Shown here: positions 9,960 through 23,234 of the stretch, one piece after another
How positions within the stretch are numbered: position 1 is the first letter of the stretch
Layout: each line of letters opens with the position of its first letter
Assembly: GCA_025093555.1 (NCBI GenBank)
Contig: JAIWNF010000040.1
Coordinates: 455,365-519,364, forward strand
Origin: Circinella umbellata
Taxonomy: Eukaryota > Mucoromycota > Mucoromycetes > Mucorales > Lichtheimiaceae
Reading direction: 5' to 3'
Length of the DNA: 64,000 bases
Notes under the pieces: model-generated
What the model was told of the DNA's origin: nothing
Database searches by the model: none
The model's input: the letters and a program-made list of their open reading frames with translations, nothing else
Translations under genes and position numbers: made by a program

Positions 9960-10950
9960 CCACGAGAAGGTGGAAGGCTAGCTATTCCCAAAAATGTGTG
10001 TTTGGTTTCTCCACAACCCAAAACTTTAGTGAAATTGCTCCCAACGTTCTGGAACAATACGCGCGCCAAGGCCTCTTTGTGCAAGGGAAAGGCTGTACTA
10101 TCCATTGGAAAAACCAAATTAGGTAAATGCGCCGTAAAGTCCAGAACGCGAGCGCCGCGTCGTCTTGAAGGTCGCCAACCGACCGGCTCAAACAGTTCCC
10201 ATGGAGATTTAAAACATTAACAGTAAAAAATATTGATTAGTAAAATATTATTATTACTTTTACTTGACATTCATTCAACACGCACTTGTTCCCTCTCCTC
10301 ATTAAAAGCTTTAAAAAAACTTGCCTTTTTGCTAATAAACCAAGGGGTGCCACTTTGGAAAAAAAAACCTCTCAATAACGAGGTAAAGTTATGAAACAAA
10401 AGACAAGAAACCACTTCTGCCTCGTAACCATGGCAGCAGTTAGGGCTACATTGAGGGACGCAAGTCGAAGATCCGAAGAGACGAGATCTTACAATGCAGT
10501 GGTTTACCCAGTTAAGCTGCAGAATTAACTACATAATACCCTGGAAAAGTTATGTCCTTTGTAGTTTGTGTGCTTGCCCGATTTCGAAAGGCGCGTCCAG
10601 CATCGAGCACATCCAAAAGTCCTAGGGGTGGTACGTCCCAAGCTCCGGCAAGAGTTACGTTGTTGTATCAGAAATGGCTCTCTCCGTTCTGACACGGGTT
10701 AACTCCATTCGTCCAGGAATGTTGAATTCTGAAGCGCTCTGATAAAGTCAAAAAAAACTCTATCCCCTCCGCATTCAGGAACTTCACCCACGCACCTGGG
10801 GTACATCGCTTCCAAGGACAATAGCCAGTTTAGCATGCACAAACAAGAAAAAAATAAAACAGGAACAACACAAGTGGCAATGAAGTCCTGAGTTCCGTCA
10901 AATTCCTTTGGCCACCTAAAGCCTGGAGGGAGGTGTTAAAGAAGAAAAGA
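9960..10950 (-). pseudogene. Heavily decayed coding relic, unknown product
   Basis: This is the most GC-rich stretch of the gene-poor region. Reading the minus strand with frame changes gives protein-like pieces: PPGFRWPKEFDGTQDFIA near 10900, VTLAGAWDVPPLGLLDVLDA near 10620, and HLPNLVFPMDSTAFPLHKEA near 10110, ending close to 9970. Frameshifts and stops interrupt every piece. I considered an antisense rRNA fragment because of a TTCCGTCAAATTCC stretch, but the neighbouring sequence does not follow rRNA. It may be a retroelement or cellular pseudogene; I cannot name it. Confidence 0.35.
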
Positions 10951-11039
10951 GAAAAGAAAGGAAAAAACAATTTTGGCACGCTGCGGCCATTTTTAATATC
11001 CCAGCAACTCAGCAAAATTTGTCTCACAGCAATATGCAT

Positions 11040-11470
11040 AAATGCATTGTACTTGTTTTTGCTTCAAGACTGTCTCCCTAGAATAATTGTCAGTTGTTCC
11101 AATATCATAGTCAATCATTTAAAATATTTCTACTGATAGGCTAATTGGTTTTTGTAACTCTGAAATAATAATCTGAATTGATTTCTCTAAATTATACTTT
11201 TGCTTTTAGGCATAAAAACACTTCTCAATTTATGAACCCGACAACCTCACGGTGTCATAATAATGTGGACTTGTTGAATTTAACATTACGGAGGGAAAAC
11301 ATTCTGGGACGGTTAATCAGAAAATAGACAAAGAACTGATGCTGCTCATTGGTTTATAACGTTTTTCTATGTCTACATTATTATATAGACGGTTTCAAGC
11401 AATTTGTGTAAAGAACTATATTTTCTTTCACAAGAAAAATTCCAACACTGCAGCAATCCATTGTGACTGG
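11040..11470. repeat. Dispersed repeat, partial copy
   Basis: Diverged copy of the right half of the 7930-9010 unit, same orientation. Matching landmarks include TTTTGCTTTTAGGCATAAAA versus TTTGCTTTTATGCATAAAAA, and ACTTGTTGAATTTAACATTA versus ACTTGTTGAATTCAATATTA. No coding potential is seen. Confidence 0.55.
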
Positions 11471-12382
11471 CACGCTTAACAATACAATAACTTCAATGTT
11501 AGGCCATGTTTGATATTATGCTAATTTGATAATAAATAATGTTGGTAATCATTTTTGAAACGTGTGAATAAGCTATTGAGCTCTTTATTCTTTTAGTGTT
11601 ATGGGCTTAGTGGGTGTTAACGAGTTATATTACATAATATAGATAATGATATGTTCTTGCTTAATAATTCGTATTTATATGTTGACATGATGCCGAAATA
11701 CCTGTATTACCCGAGTTGATTTTTGCAGTAATAACTGGGGATGTTTTCTTCAATAGGTCCATAAAGTGGAATAGCTACCTGAGAAATGTTATTGGAAATG
11801 GTAACGTCATTATGGTCAACAGGTAAAAAAAAGCAAATATGAAAATGATGGGCTCGGATCACAAAACTCAAAAAACAATTGTGAGGTATGATTAAAAAGA
11901 AGCAGCAGTACCTTAAAAAGAGGTAATGACCAATAAATTCTTGAGAAGCTAGTTTTGCATTTGTTTATCATTACATATAAATGTACACTACTTTGTTACT
12001 GGTCTGGAATTGTACGACTCAATTTGCATTATTCGCTTCTTACATTAGTTTAATAGTGGTGATTGTGCTTTTTTCCATTGGTATGATGGTGTTCCGAATA
12101 AAAAAAAAATATAAGAGTAATTTAATTGTTATACATGTTGTATTATATCGAAAAAATATTTTATACTTTGTTTTTTAATAATATTATATATGTACATATA
12201 AAGTGTGTGTGTGTTGTTCCTGATGTATATATTAATAATCATATAAGATCGTGAAGGAAATAGGTAAATGGTGAGAGATGTATATAAAAACAATAATTCT
12301 AAACAATCTATATATCATTTGTCACTGATAGTAATAGTAGCAATAGTAATAGTAATACAAATAGATACGTAAGGTCATTATT
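11471..12382. other. Intergenic DNA, nothing recognised
   Basis: AT-rich sequence downstream of the ligase gene. It includes the probable 3' UTR of that gene (about 12200-12382) and short random frames. No repeat pair, RNA gene or coding relic was seen. Confidence 0.5.
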
Positions 12383-14674
12383 TTATAACTTGGCCTTCAC
12401 TTGGGCATCTTCCTTCTTTGCAATTTCACGAATTTGTCGACGCATGATTTTACCACTTGCGTTCTTCGGAATAGCATCAAGGAAACGAACACCACCACGT
12501 AATTGTTTATAGTTGGTAAGATTCTTGGCAACATAATCAGTAATCTTTTTTGCGAGTACATTATCCGGTTCAAAGCCAGCTTGAGGGACAACATAAGCTC
12601 TTGGTAATTCAGTAGCTTGAGCAGTATCATAAATCCCAACAACACCACAATCAGCAACCTCAGTCATACCCATCAATAATGCTTCAACTTCTGCTGGTGC
12701 AACTTGGAAACCTTTGAACTTGATCAATTCCTTCAAACGATCAACGATGAAGAATTCTTGTACTTTACTATCAAAAACAGCAACATCACCAGTACACATC
12801 CAATCTCCTTGGAATGTTTCAGCATTTGCTTTATCGTTGTTCAAATAACCTTTCATAATGGATGGGCCTCTATTTTTTTTAGGTTAATTTCGGTTAATAA
12901 TTCAAGTTCCGTTCCAGATAAATATTGTCCCGAGATTTTCACAAATAAATTCTTACCTCATTAAAAGTTCACCTTCTTGATCAGGACCAAGCTCTAATGA
13001 GAAAGAAAAAAAAATAAATCAATAAGAATCTCGATTGAGCTTTTAACAGAATTCATTCCCTCCATCGTCCCTTTTTTCTAATCTCTTTTTAGATAAGTTG
13101 ATTCCACATAAAATATATATTTACCCTTTCTAGTGACAACATCGACAATAATACATTCATGGTTAGGGCAAAGAACACCAATGGAACCAGGGGCACCACC
13201 TGTACTCTTTTGAGTAATAACACCACTTGTAGTTTCTGTCATACCGTAACTATTTGTATACAAAAAAAGAGATATTCATGTCAATTAAATAGTTTTCCGT
13301 GTTTTTTTAGGGGGGTATTCATGTTTCCATAGCAGCTAATTATATAATATATACGTTACCCTTGTTTCAAAAGTGCAGGCATACGAAGAGCAAGTGCATC
13401 AATATGTTCCTTTCCAAGTGGAGCAGCCCCACATCCTAAAAGACGGACACTTGTTAAATCATACTTGCTGACAATAGGATGTTTGGCTAATGCAACAGCT
13501 AAAAAAAAAATATGAAAATTTATATCATCAGATCCACAACTGGGAAATCGATTGGGAAAAAAGTGTGCGATTCAAAAATAATATAATGTAATTTCTTACC
13601 AACTGGAGGAACAATGCTAACAAGTGTAATTTTGTATTTTTCAATTAATTCACAAAACATTTGAATTTCGAACCGAGGAATAACAACAACAGGAACCATC
13701 TTGTAAAAGGTGTTAAAACACAAAACAGTCAAACCAAAAATGTGGAAGAAAGGTAAGAAACCCAAAACAACATCTTCCACTTCTTCTTTCTCTTCTTCGT
13801 CGTCCATACCATTCATGAGAAGGGTTTGAGAAATAAAGTTACGATGAGTCAATTGAACACCTTTTGCTAAACCAGTTGTGCCACTAGAATAACAAATGAA
13901 TGCAACATCTTCATTGGAGTTGATGCCAGTAAGCGGAGGAAGAATTTGACGATCACCAACAAGGGTATAGACTGATTTGTAACCATCAACATCCTTTTCA
14001 CCATATAAAAAGATACGATCCTTGGGAATGCCTACTTTAGCACAGACTTTGGTAAGGATGGGTAACAATGCAGGAACGGTTACAAGTGCTTTGGCACCTG
14101 AATTGGAAATTTGATGAAGAAATTCAGCTAATTAACAGAAAAGAGCCAAAACGTCAGTTTTCTCTCCTGTGGTTTTTTTTGAACTTTGCAACAAAAAAAA
14201 AATAGATAAGAAGAAAGTTTTTTCTAGAATTTTCACATACCTTCAGTGTAGGATGGATTACTAAAATTAGATGAAAGAAAAATAGGGTTATTACTGTTAG
14301 AATGCAATTCCATGCTTTTTTTTTCTTTGTTCTCGTATTTTATGAAATAATAAAAAAATGGCTTACCCAGGGGTAACAGTAACATTAGCACCGAGCAATG
14401 AAAGGTATACCAAGATATGATCGTATTGATTGGGGGCAAAAGAAGCCACAATATCACCCTTCTTTAAACCCACCTTATCTTGCCAACCAGCAGCCATACG
14501 AGTAGAAAGATTGCGTACTTGATCATATGTTAAAGCACGACCTGTAGGTCCATCAATGACTACTTTACGATCGTGAGGGTATTGTGTATTAAATTCGTTA
14601 TTCGAAAGAAGAAATGTGTAAAGGTCAACGTCAGGTAATGGAATAGCAGGATAATTAGATTTGAATACGACCAT
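12383..14674 (-). CDS. Peroxisomal 4-coumarate-CoA ligase-like acyl-CoA synthetase
   Basis: Seven exons (14674-14367, 14260-14241, 14127-13600, 13498-13360, 13249-13125, 12993-12957, 12869-12383) join in frame at GT-AG sites into 547 residues. The protein is an adenylate-forming enzyme of the ANL superfamily. Exon 3 has the AMP-binding loop ([18 protein letters not shown]), exon 5 the GYGMTET motif, and exon 7 the hinge [16 protein letters not shown] and the catalytic-lysine motif [11 protein letters not shown]. It would activate a carboxylic acid to acyl-AMP and then acyl-CoA. The C-terminus is AKL, a type-1 peroxisomal targeting signal, so medium/long-chain fatty acids or phenylpropanoid-like acids entering beta-oxidation are likely substrates; which one cannot be read from the sequence. 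Exon 2 is only 20 nt. The length is typical of the family. Confidence 0.92.
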
Positions 14675-16319
14675 TTTGATGTGTTGTGTGATGATATATA
14701 TGTAAAAGAAAATGAGAAAGAAGAGAGAAAAAAAAAGGGACGGTAAAAAGTAAAGTGACACATTTTTAAATGTTTTTTTTTTCTGTAGAGTAAAAAATAC
14801 ATTATAATTTCTTATAATCCCAAAAGGTGGAGTGGGAATATGAGTTACATAATTTTCTTCATAATCATTGGCTATTGTCTAACGGTAAATAGCTTTTCCG
14901 AAGCTGCTTACCTGATCGCCTTTGTCAATTTCTTAAAGCCTTAACCCATTATTGAGGTACATTGTAATACAAGGTCTATTTATCTTTTCCTGAAAAAAAT
15001 TGATTTGATGCATAATTTTATTCCCAGGAAAAAAAATTAAGCTTTTAATCGAGATTGTGTATTTGTATAATAAGTTTTTATATTTGAAAAGATTGATAAT
15101 CAATCAGGGGGGTGGTAATATACTGGAAAAAAAAAAAAAAACTGTCTCAGTTTCATAATAAACGAGCCAAATGGCTTTTTCCCTCTCCGTTTTCCGCGAT
15201 AAAGCAAACCCGTTTAAAAACGTATTATTAATGAATTAGCGGACCCCACACTTTAAAGGACTACCTATGACGTATAAATAACTCTTAATATAACTTCCCG
15301 CCTCATACGCGAACTGCCTTAAACACTAAAAAATAGTATTCCTTCGGGGAGTGGGGGAAGAGTAGGTGACTAAAAAAAATATAAATTTTCTTTTTTTGTC
15401 AAGTCGTAGCTTTTTTTTATACAAGAAAAAAGAATGATGAACTATGAACCATGTTTTAATTTCAAACTACAAACAGTTAAAACAAATCTTGATTTTTGCT
15501 TGCGCTGGACGGACATAGAAGTGGCTTAATTCTTTTTGGTATATAAGAATTACGCCTATACACACACCACATGGTTCTGACATATTATATATATATATAT
15601 ATATCAAAAAAATGAAAAAGGCAAGATTTTAATTGATCGTAGTCAATGAACACAATGCTTAAAAAAAAGATCAAATGTTTTCACGGTGATCCATAATCAC
15701 TACTTGCATAAAAAAAAATTTCAAGCTGTCGTCATAGAAACACCCTATTTTTTTTATTAAGCATCACCCCTTCTCGTACCTGATTTAAATAAAAAAGAAT
15801 ATGATAGACAACCAATATGCGAAAGAGAACAAAAAAAGCTATCGAGTGTGTAAAAAACTGGTACTTATCTTTTAACATATTGGATCTATCATCAAACTTA
15901 ATGGAATTGTAGTACTGAGTATATGAAAAAATAATAATTGTACACACGCATAATGGTTTTTACAAAAATCTTTGAGACTCCTACGCTTCTTCTAATCTTT
16001 GTATTTCTATGTGTAACATATTCAAAAAAAATGTTTATTGAGTTGGCAGGGTTCGTTCAAATCCAAATCAAGTATGCAAAATTCATGCATACCAAAGACA
16101 TCTTTGAACGAGCGAACATATCAATGTTGTTATCATTATAACTATTATTTAATTTTCATCTTCTCTCGAAAATAACAAATAAACCCTTTCCCCCCTTTTT
16201 TTTGTTCTCTTTTTCAATTTTGTAAAATATTTTCTCTCTTTTTCTTTTTTGATAAGTTGAAGAAAAAAAAATTTTTTTTTTGAAAACAGTTTCTTCTTTA
16301 TTGTTCTATAATATCCATC
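14675..16319. other. Divergent intergenic region
   Basis: Lies between the ligase gene (-) and the GDP-mannose transporter gene (+), so it must hold both promoters. It contains an AT dinucleotide run near 15580-15604 and a pyrimidine-rich tract (about 16185-16310) just before the transporter start. Otherwise only random short frames are present. Confidence 0.5.
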
Positions 16320-17924
16320 ATGGCACAATCTACAGAAAAGAAGGATATATGCTTATTGACTGTCAATACATCAGATGACACGTCTGACACAAATAACAAC
16401 ACTATTTCACCTATCAACACATCTCCGAACATGAATCCTTCTGTTGTTTCCTCACGTCATGTCAGTTTGCCACCTTTTGTACAATCTGCCTTACCTATTT
16501 TCAGTTATTGTACTGCCAGTATAGTCATGACGGTAACCAATAAGTATGTTGTCAGTGGTAACTTTAACATGGTCTTTTTGCTGCTTACAATTCAGGTAAA
16601 TAAAAAAAAAAAAAAAAAGAGGGAAATATCATGGAAGATTTTCTTTTTATTTTATTTTGTTTTTTGTCTCATGTAAATATTCAACGTTGTGTATAGAGCG
16701 TTGTTACTGTTGGCTTTTTACAAGTATTCAAATTTCTTAATTTGATCAAGTTTCGTGAATTTAATACGGAAGAAGCCAAAAAATGGTTCCCTATCACCAT
16801 TTTTTTAGTAGCCATGATCTATACTGGTTCTAAAGCTTTACAATTCTTACCTATCCCTGTATATACAATCTTCAAGAATTTAACTATTATTTTAATCGCC
16901 TATGGAGAAGTACTTTGGTTTGGTGGAAATGTTACTAAATTAATGATGACTTCTTTTACTTTAATGGTAAAAACATATATTTAATTTCTTTTTCTGCCTT
17001 TTTTTGCGTACTTGACTAAATCGATATCTTTTTTCTTTTTCTCGTTTTGTCACTTATAGACATTATCTTCGGTGATTGCAGGTTGGAGTGATGTAGCAGT
17101 TGCCATTACATCCATGACTAATGCGTATAACTATACTCAACAAGTAGCAACAACAGCAACAAGTGTACCACTGTTAGGATATTTTTGGATGATTTTCAAT
17201 TGTATTTCATCGGCATCTTTTGTTTTGTACATGCGTAAACGTATCAAGCTGACAAATTTCAAAGATTTTGATACCGTCTACTATAACAATTTACTTTCAA
17301 TTCCACTTTTATTGGTACCTAGTTTATTACTTGAAGATTGGTCTACAAGTAACTTTCAAATGAACTTGTAAGTTATTGTTTTTTTTTTGTTTCTTCACTC
17401 ACTAATATCTTATATATTGATTTTATGCAATCTATATTTGTTTGTTTACTTATTTTCTTATTGTTGATTTAAGCCCTGAAGAACAGCGTAATGCACGTAT
17501 TTGGGCCATGATATTCTCTGGTGCATCCGCTTTTGGAATGTCCTATGCATCTGCTTGGTGTGTTCGAACAACTTCCTCTACAACTTATTCTATGGTTGGA
17601 TCACTTAACAAACTTCCAATTGCTATCTCTGGTATTGTCTTTTTTGGTGATCCAGCAACATTTTCTAACGTTACCGCTATTATGATTGGTAAGTATTTTT
17701 TTTTTCTTTCCTTCTTATCAGATGAATATTCTCTCAGTCTTACATAATAATTTTGATTATGTATGTTATGCATATATGAATATAAAATAGGATTTTCGGC
17801 TGGTCTTGTTTATTCATATGCCAAAGCATTCCCTACTAAGTCATTGGACCTGAAGGTTTCTTCTGCTTCAAGTCAAAGTTATTCGGATGCTACAAAATAT
17901 GATGAAAAGAAGGATAGATTGTGA
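16320..17924 (+). CDS. VRG4: GDP-mannose transporter (Golgi nucleotide-sugar antiporter)
   Basis: Five exons (16320-16595, 16697-16966, 17060-17367, 17474-17688, 17791-17924) join in frame to give 400 residues. After a hydrophilic N-terminus of about 60 residues there are roughly ten hydrophobic segments. YYNNLLS (exon 3) corresponds to the FYNN motif and [12 protein letters not shown] (exon 4) to the GALNK motif, both used for GDP-mannose recognition in Vrg4. The family exchanges cytosolic GDP-mannose for luminal GMP in the Golgi, supplying mannosylation of proteins and sphingolipids. The C-terminal tail ends with lysines (DEKKDRL), which could support COPI retrieval. The gene converges with the Rab gene, the stops lying 434 bp apart. 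Confidence 0.92.
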
Positions 17925-18358
17925 TCAATTTTGTTCCCGTTCTCTATTCTACGCCAATAGACTGAACACATTTCTACACTGTATTTCAAAATAGAAATTT
18001 ATACTTACTTATAAAACACACACGATATATATATAACAAGAGAATTGTTGATAAAATATTTAATAGTAGCATAGAACCTCTAAAATAAGAATAATAATAT
18101 AAACATACTCATTTTTTCTCTCTTATATATCCAAAAAAAGGCCTTGCCCCAACACATTCTGATATCAAAAATTTTGTTTAAATGAATGGTATCAATGACA
18201 ATATGGTTATTGATGATATATTTATATTTACTCGTATATACTCGCTAATGAGTTTCTTACAAGAAAAAGACAAACTTATACAACTTTAAATATAGAATAA
18301 AAATAAACAAATAAAAAACCGATATACTATATATATATATATATATATATTTGATGAT

Positions 18359-19806
<1,448 letters not shown>

Positions 19807-20800
19807 AAGTTTTGTAAAGAACAGTTAAAAAAAAAGAGAGAGAGAAAGAGCGCAATAAAAATATAATTTGGGGATCACGAGAATTCTCAGCATATATAAA
19901 AGTTACAAATGCCGCACAAATTTGTGTGCCTTGCAATGCAACTCATGTTTCACCATTTTAAATGATTTGAATCGATTCGCATGGTTTACCTAGTCAATTT
20001 GAATATTTTAACCTTCAAAGTGTATACATTTTCGATCCATTGATCAAACATGTACGTAGTATATATTAAATAATTAATTGTTCAGAGAGTTTATTATTTA
20101 TATCCTACTTATGCATGTATTTATGATGCATAAAGAAACTTTATAAATAATCTTGTATCTACTATTAATATGCGTATTATTAATAATGGTTTCAACTCGT
20201 CATAATAGTATGATCAATTATTAATTATTTAATTACGTAACATGAATTTTAACCATCAGACTCCATATTTATTTGCTAATAATTCTTATTTAATAAACGA
20301 AAAAGTAGTACTAGTCAGTGTACCGGGGAACTATATATATATTATTACAGCTGCTTGTTCAATTTGTGTTTGTGATTTAGCACGTATCATATTACGTATA
20401 TCATTCTTAACAACTTTAAAATAATATTTTTGTTTTATCAATGAACCAAAAATCGCGGCTTCTGTTTGTTGCTAGGATAAACTTGATTTAATATCCATCA
20501 AAATATTAAGATCCTTGACACTCACACCTTGCGTATATATATTATACTCTGGAATTGTCTTCTCATTACATAATAGAAGTCAGAAATCAGCACGCACACA
20601 AATGTATATATATTGGTGCTGTTATGATACAAGATACTCCCAATTAAATGAAATATATTTGTTATACTACACTTTTGTTACGTATTTTTGTTTTATAAAG
20701 ATGACTTGTATACAATACGTAATAATTAATATATATATTTATATAGGTACATACAGAAGAGAAAAAGAAAAATAAATCATGTTTTTATGTACATATATAA
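19807..20800. other. Intergenic, promoter side of the Rab2 gene
   Basis: AT-rich DNA between the Rab2 start and the stop of the Atg22-like gene. Contains a GA-rich run (19830-19855) close to the Rab start and several short AT runs. No gene, RNA or mobile-element relic seen. Confidence 0.5.
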
Positions 20801-22726
20801 TTAAGGTTCAACTTTTTCATTTATACTGGTAATACTTTTTGTAGCCGCTGTGGTACTATTGATAGAATTTTCATAATCAGCCAATTCCTGCTTGGCTGCA
20901 TCCACATCAATAAATAAGACTATAATTGTAGCTACTACAAATAATGCTAAAACAAATGGCCAACCCATCCAAACATTAGAAGTAGATTGTGAAATAGCGC
21001 CCACTACAACTGGTCCAATCCAACTATAATGATTTAAAATAAAGATATTTGTTATATTAAAATATTATTATTATTTGTTATAATAAATATATAAAAAAAA
21101 TAAACATAAAAATGACGTACGAAGAAGCTTTGTTGACAATACCAAATAAACCAAAAAATAGATTTTCTTTTCCTTTTGGAGTTAATTCTGCCAACATGGT
21201 TTGTTGCCATGCCCAAATAGGTGCTGTAAATAATCCCGACCAAGCAGCTTGAGCCCAAAGTTCCCAAGTTGTCTAATAAATCATGAATTAATTTTTAACT
21301 ATAATTGACAACAGCTTGTTAAATATAAATATATTTTACCTTGAATCCAAAGTTATTTAAACTAATACCAAGACAACCCCACAATGGAATAATAGAAGTT
21401 AAAGCAACAATAATCAATAAATTTGTTTTTGTTGAGATACCAAAAGTCTTGGAAAGGAATAAAAATAAAAGACAACCCAAAATAGAAGTTACAGCAGTAA
21501 TAAGACCGAAAAGTGTTGACTGTAATGCTGAAAAGTTAGTTACTTCACCAGTAATAATAGTCATCATTGTACCGATAGTGGAGACCGCATCTGAAAACAT
21601 AAAATAAGAAAAAATATACATAAAAAGATATCGTAATTTTTTTGCTTCTCTAATTGTAAAATTATTTTAGTAAGCTCTTTTATATATACATATATATATA
21701 TATAATATGATTATTAGTTACCTGAGTGCTTGAAAGATTGATTTCCAACCAATAGTTAGGTGGCTTTCGCCTGGAGGTAAAGGTAATCCTTGTCTACCTC
21801 TTGGTTGAAATACAAAATAAGGAATTGCATTCAATATCCAAAAACCACCTGCTACAACTGTACAAATAAAATTATAAATCGGAGCATCCCCTAACATGGA
21901 TTGAGGATTCCAAGCAATATAACCTGGACCAGCTAATACAGCTGTCAATATTAAAAACCCAATATTGGACCATGTAGTAGAAATAGCGGATACATGATTA
22001 CGCCATTTTTCAATGACATTTTCAATTTCTTTAAATGATAATTGATTACTTGATCTTGCTTTACGTACAACAGGTAAGTTGTCACTTAATGTAGGAAAGG
22101 CAGCACCATAGAAAACCAAAGTAGTACCATAAGAAATTAAAGCAATAATAAAAATAGCCATCATGATACCCCAATGACTTCCATCATCATTTACAAGAAC
22201 GATAGGAATAATTTGAGTTGTACATGCAATAATAGTTGCTGTTAATAAAATATAACGATTCCATCGACCATAATCTGCCAAACTACCAAATGTAGTAAAT
22301 AATAAAAATTGAACTGAAAAAGCAATGGATTGAACATAAAGCATCATTGTTGAAACAGGAATTGAAGTATTATTCATCCACTTGACATTACATGGTAATA
22401 AAGCATTTTGTACATCACAAGAACCTCCTGTTTCTGGATTAGTTCCAGATAATGTAGCTAAATACTGTAAAATATTTGGCATAAAACTAAAGATAGTAAA
22501 TCCATTGTTCTATTCAAGAAGAAGAGTCAATTTCATATAATCCAAAGTAAATATTATTATTTTTGCTACTTACACCATTATAATATAAATAATAACCCCA
22601 AAGTTCCATTTTTGTAGCAGGAGGTTGTTGATTAACTATATTTGCTTTTGTAATATCTTCTTGTTCATTCTCATCTTTTGAATGAACCTTAAAAGGATCA
22701 GCAAATAAATGATCCCGTAATGACAT
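20801..22726 (-). CDS. Atg22-like vacuolar amino-acid effluxer (MFS)
   Basis: Five exons (22726-22574, 22509-21722, 21649-21340, 21272-21121, 21023-20801) join in frame into 541 residues. After a hydrophilic N-terminus comes WGYYLYYNGNNGFTIFSFMP, the Atg22-family signature. A large non-membrane insertion with repeated charged residues follows, then GWKSIF..REAKKL, YFMFSDAVSTIGTM and WAWQQTMLAELTPKGKENLF. About 11-12 hydrophobic segments fit a major-facilitator transporter. In yeast, Atg22 exports amino acids from the vacuole after autophagic breakdown. Exon 3 must begin at 21649; the nearer AG at about 21594 would break the frame and delete the conserved segment before FSDAV. The neighbouring gene (-) encodes a sorting nexin also tied to autophagy, perhaps by chance. 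Confidence 0.9.
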
Positions 22727-23234
22727 TTTATTTATAATTGAAAAAAGAGATAGAAAATAAAATAAAAGAAACAATGAAAGATATGCTTATTTATTTATTT
22801 ATATAACAACAAAGAAAAAGGAATATATACCGGCTTAATAGTTTTAGTTAAAAAGGGGTTTATGTAATATGTATGTGAATGGGGTGTATGTATGGGGGGA
22901 GGAGAGAGAATAAGGATTATTGGGGGGGTAGAAGAAGTACGTCAGGCAAAGTATCCCTCCCCTCTTTTTATGAAATCATTTTAATTCTCCCTAATTAACA
23001 AATTAGGATAAAATCTGATTATTTTACATTGATGCATTGAATCAATTATTATTACTTCTTCATTATCTTAATTACTTTGATAATTAATGAATTGATACCT
23101 TTTTATTTTATTTTGATGATAATGATAATGATATATGAAATGTTTTCTTTTGTTTAAAAAAAATGCAATGAGATTGGTTTGATAATGATAATGATAATGA
23201 TGATATATGGATATAAATGTATATATAAATAATG

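Noticed and set aside
10860..10910. TTCCGTCAAATTCCTTTGG resembles antisense small-subunit rRNA
   Set aside because: The usual neighbours of that rRNA segment are absent and adjacent DNA reads as broken protein-coding sequence, so a chance or degenerate match is more likely.
14865..14940. Possible tRNA near GGCTATTGTCTAACGGTAA
   Set aside because: No T-loop GTTC.A.. sequence or matching acceptor stem could be found at the right spacing.
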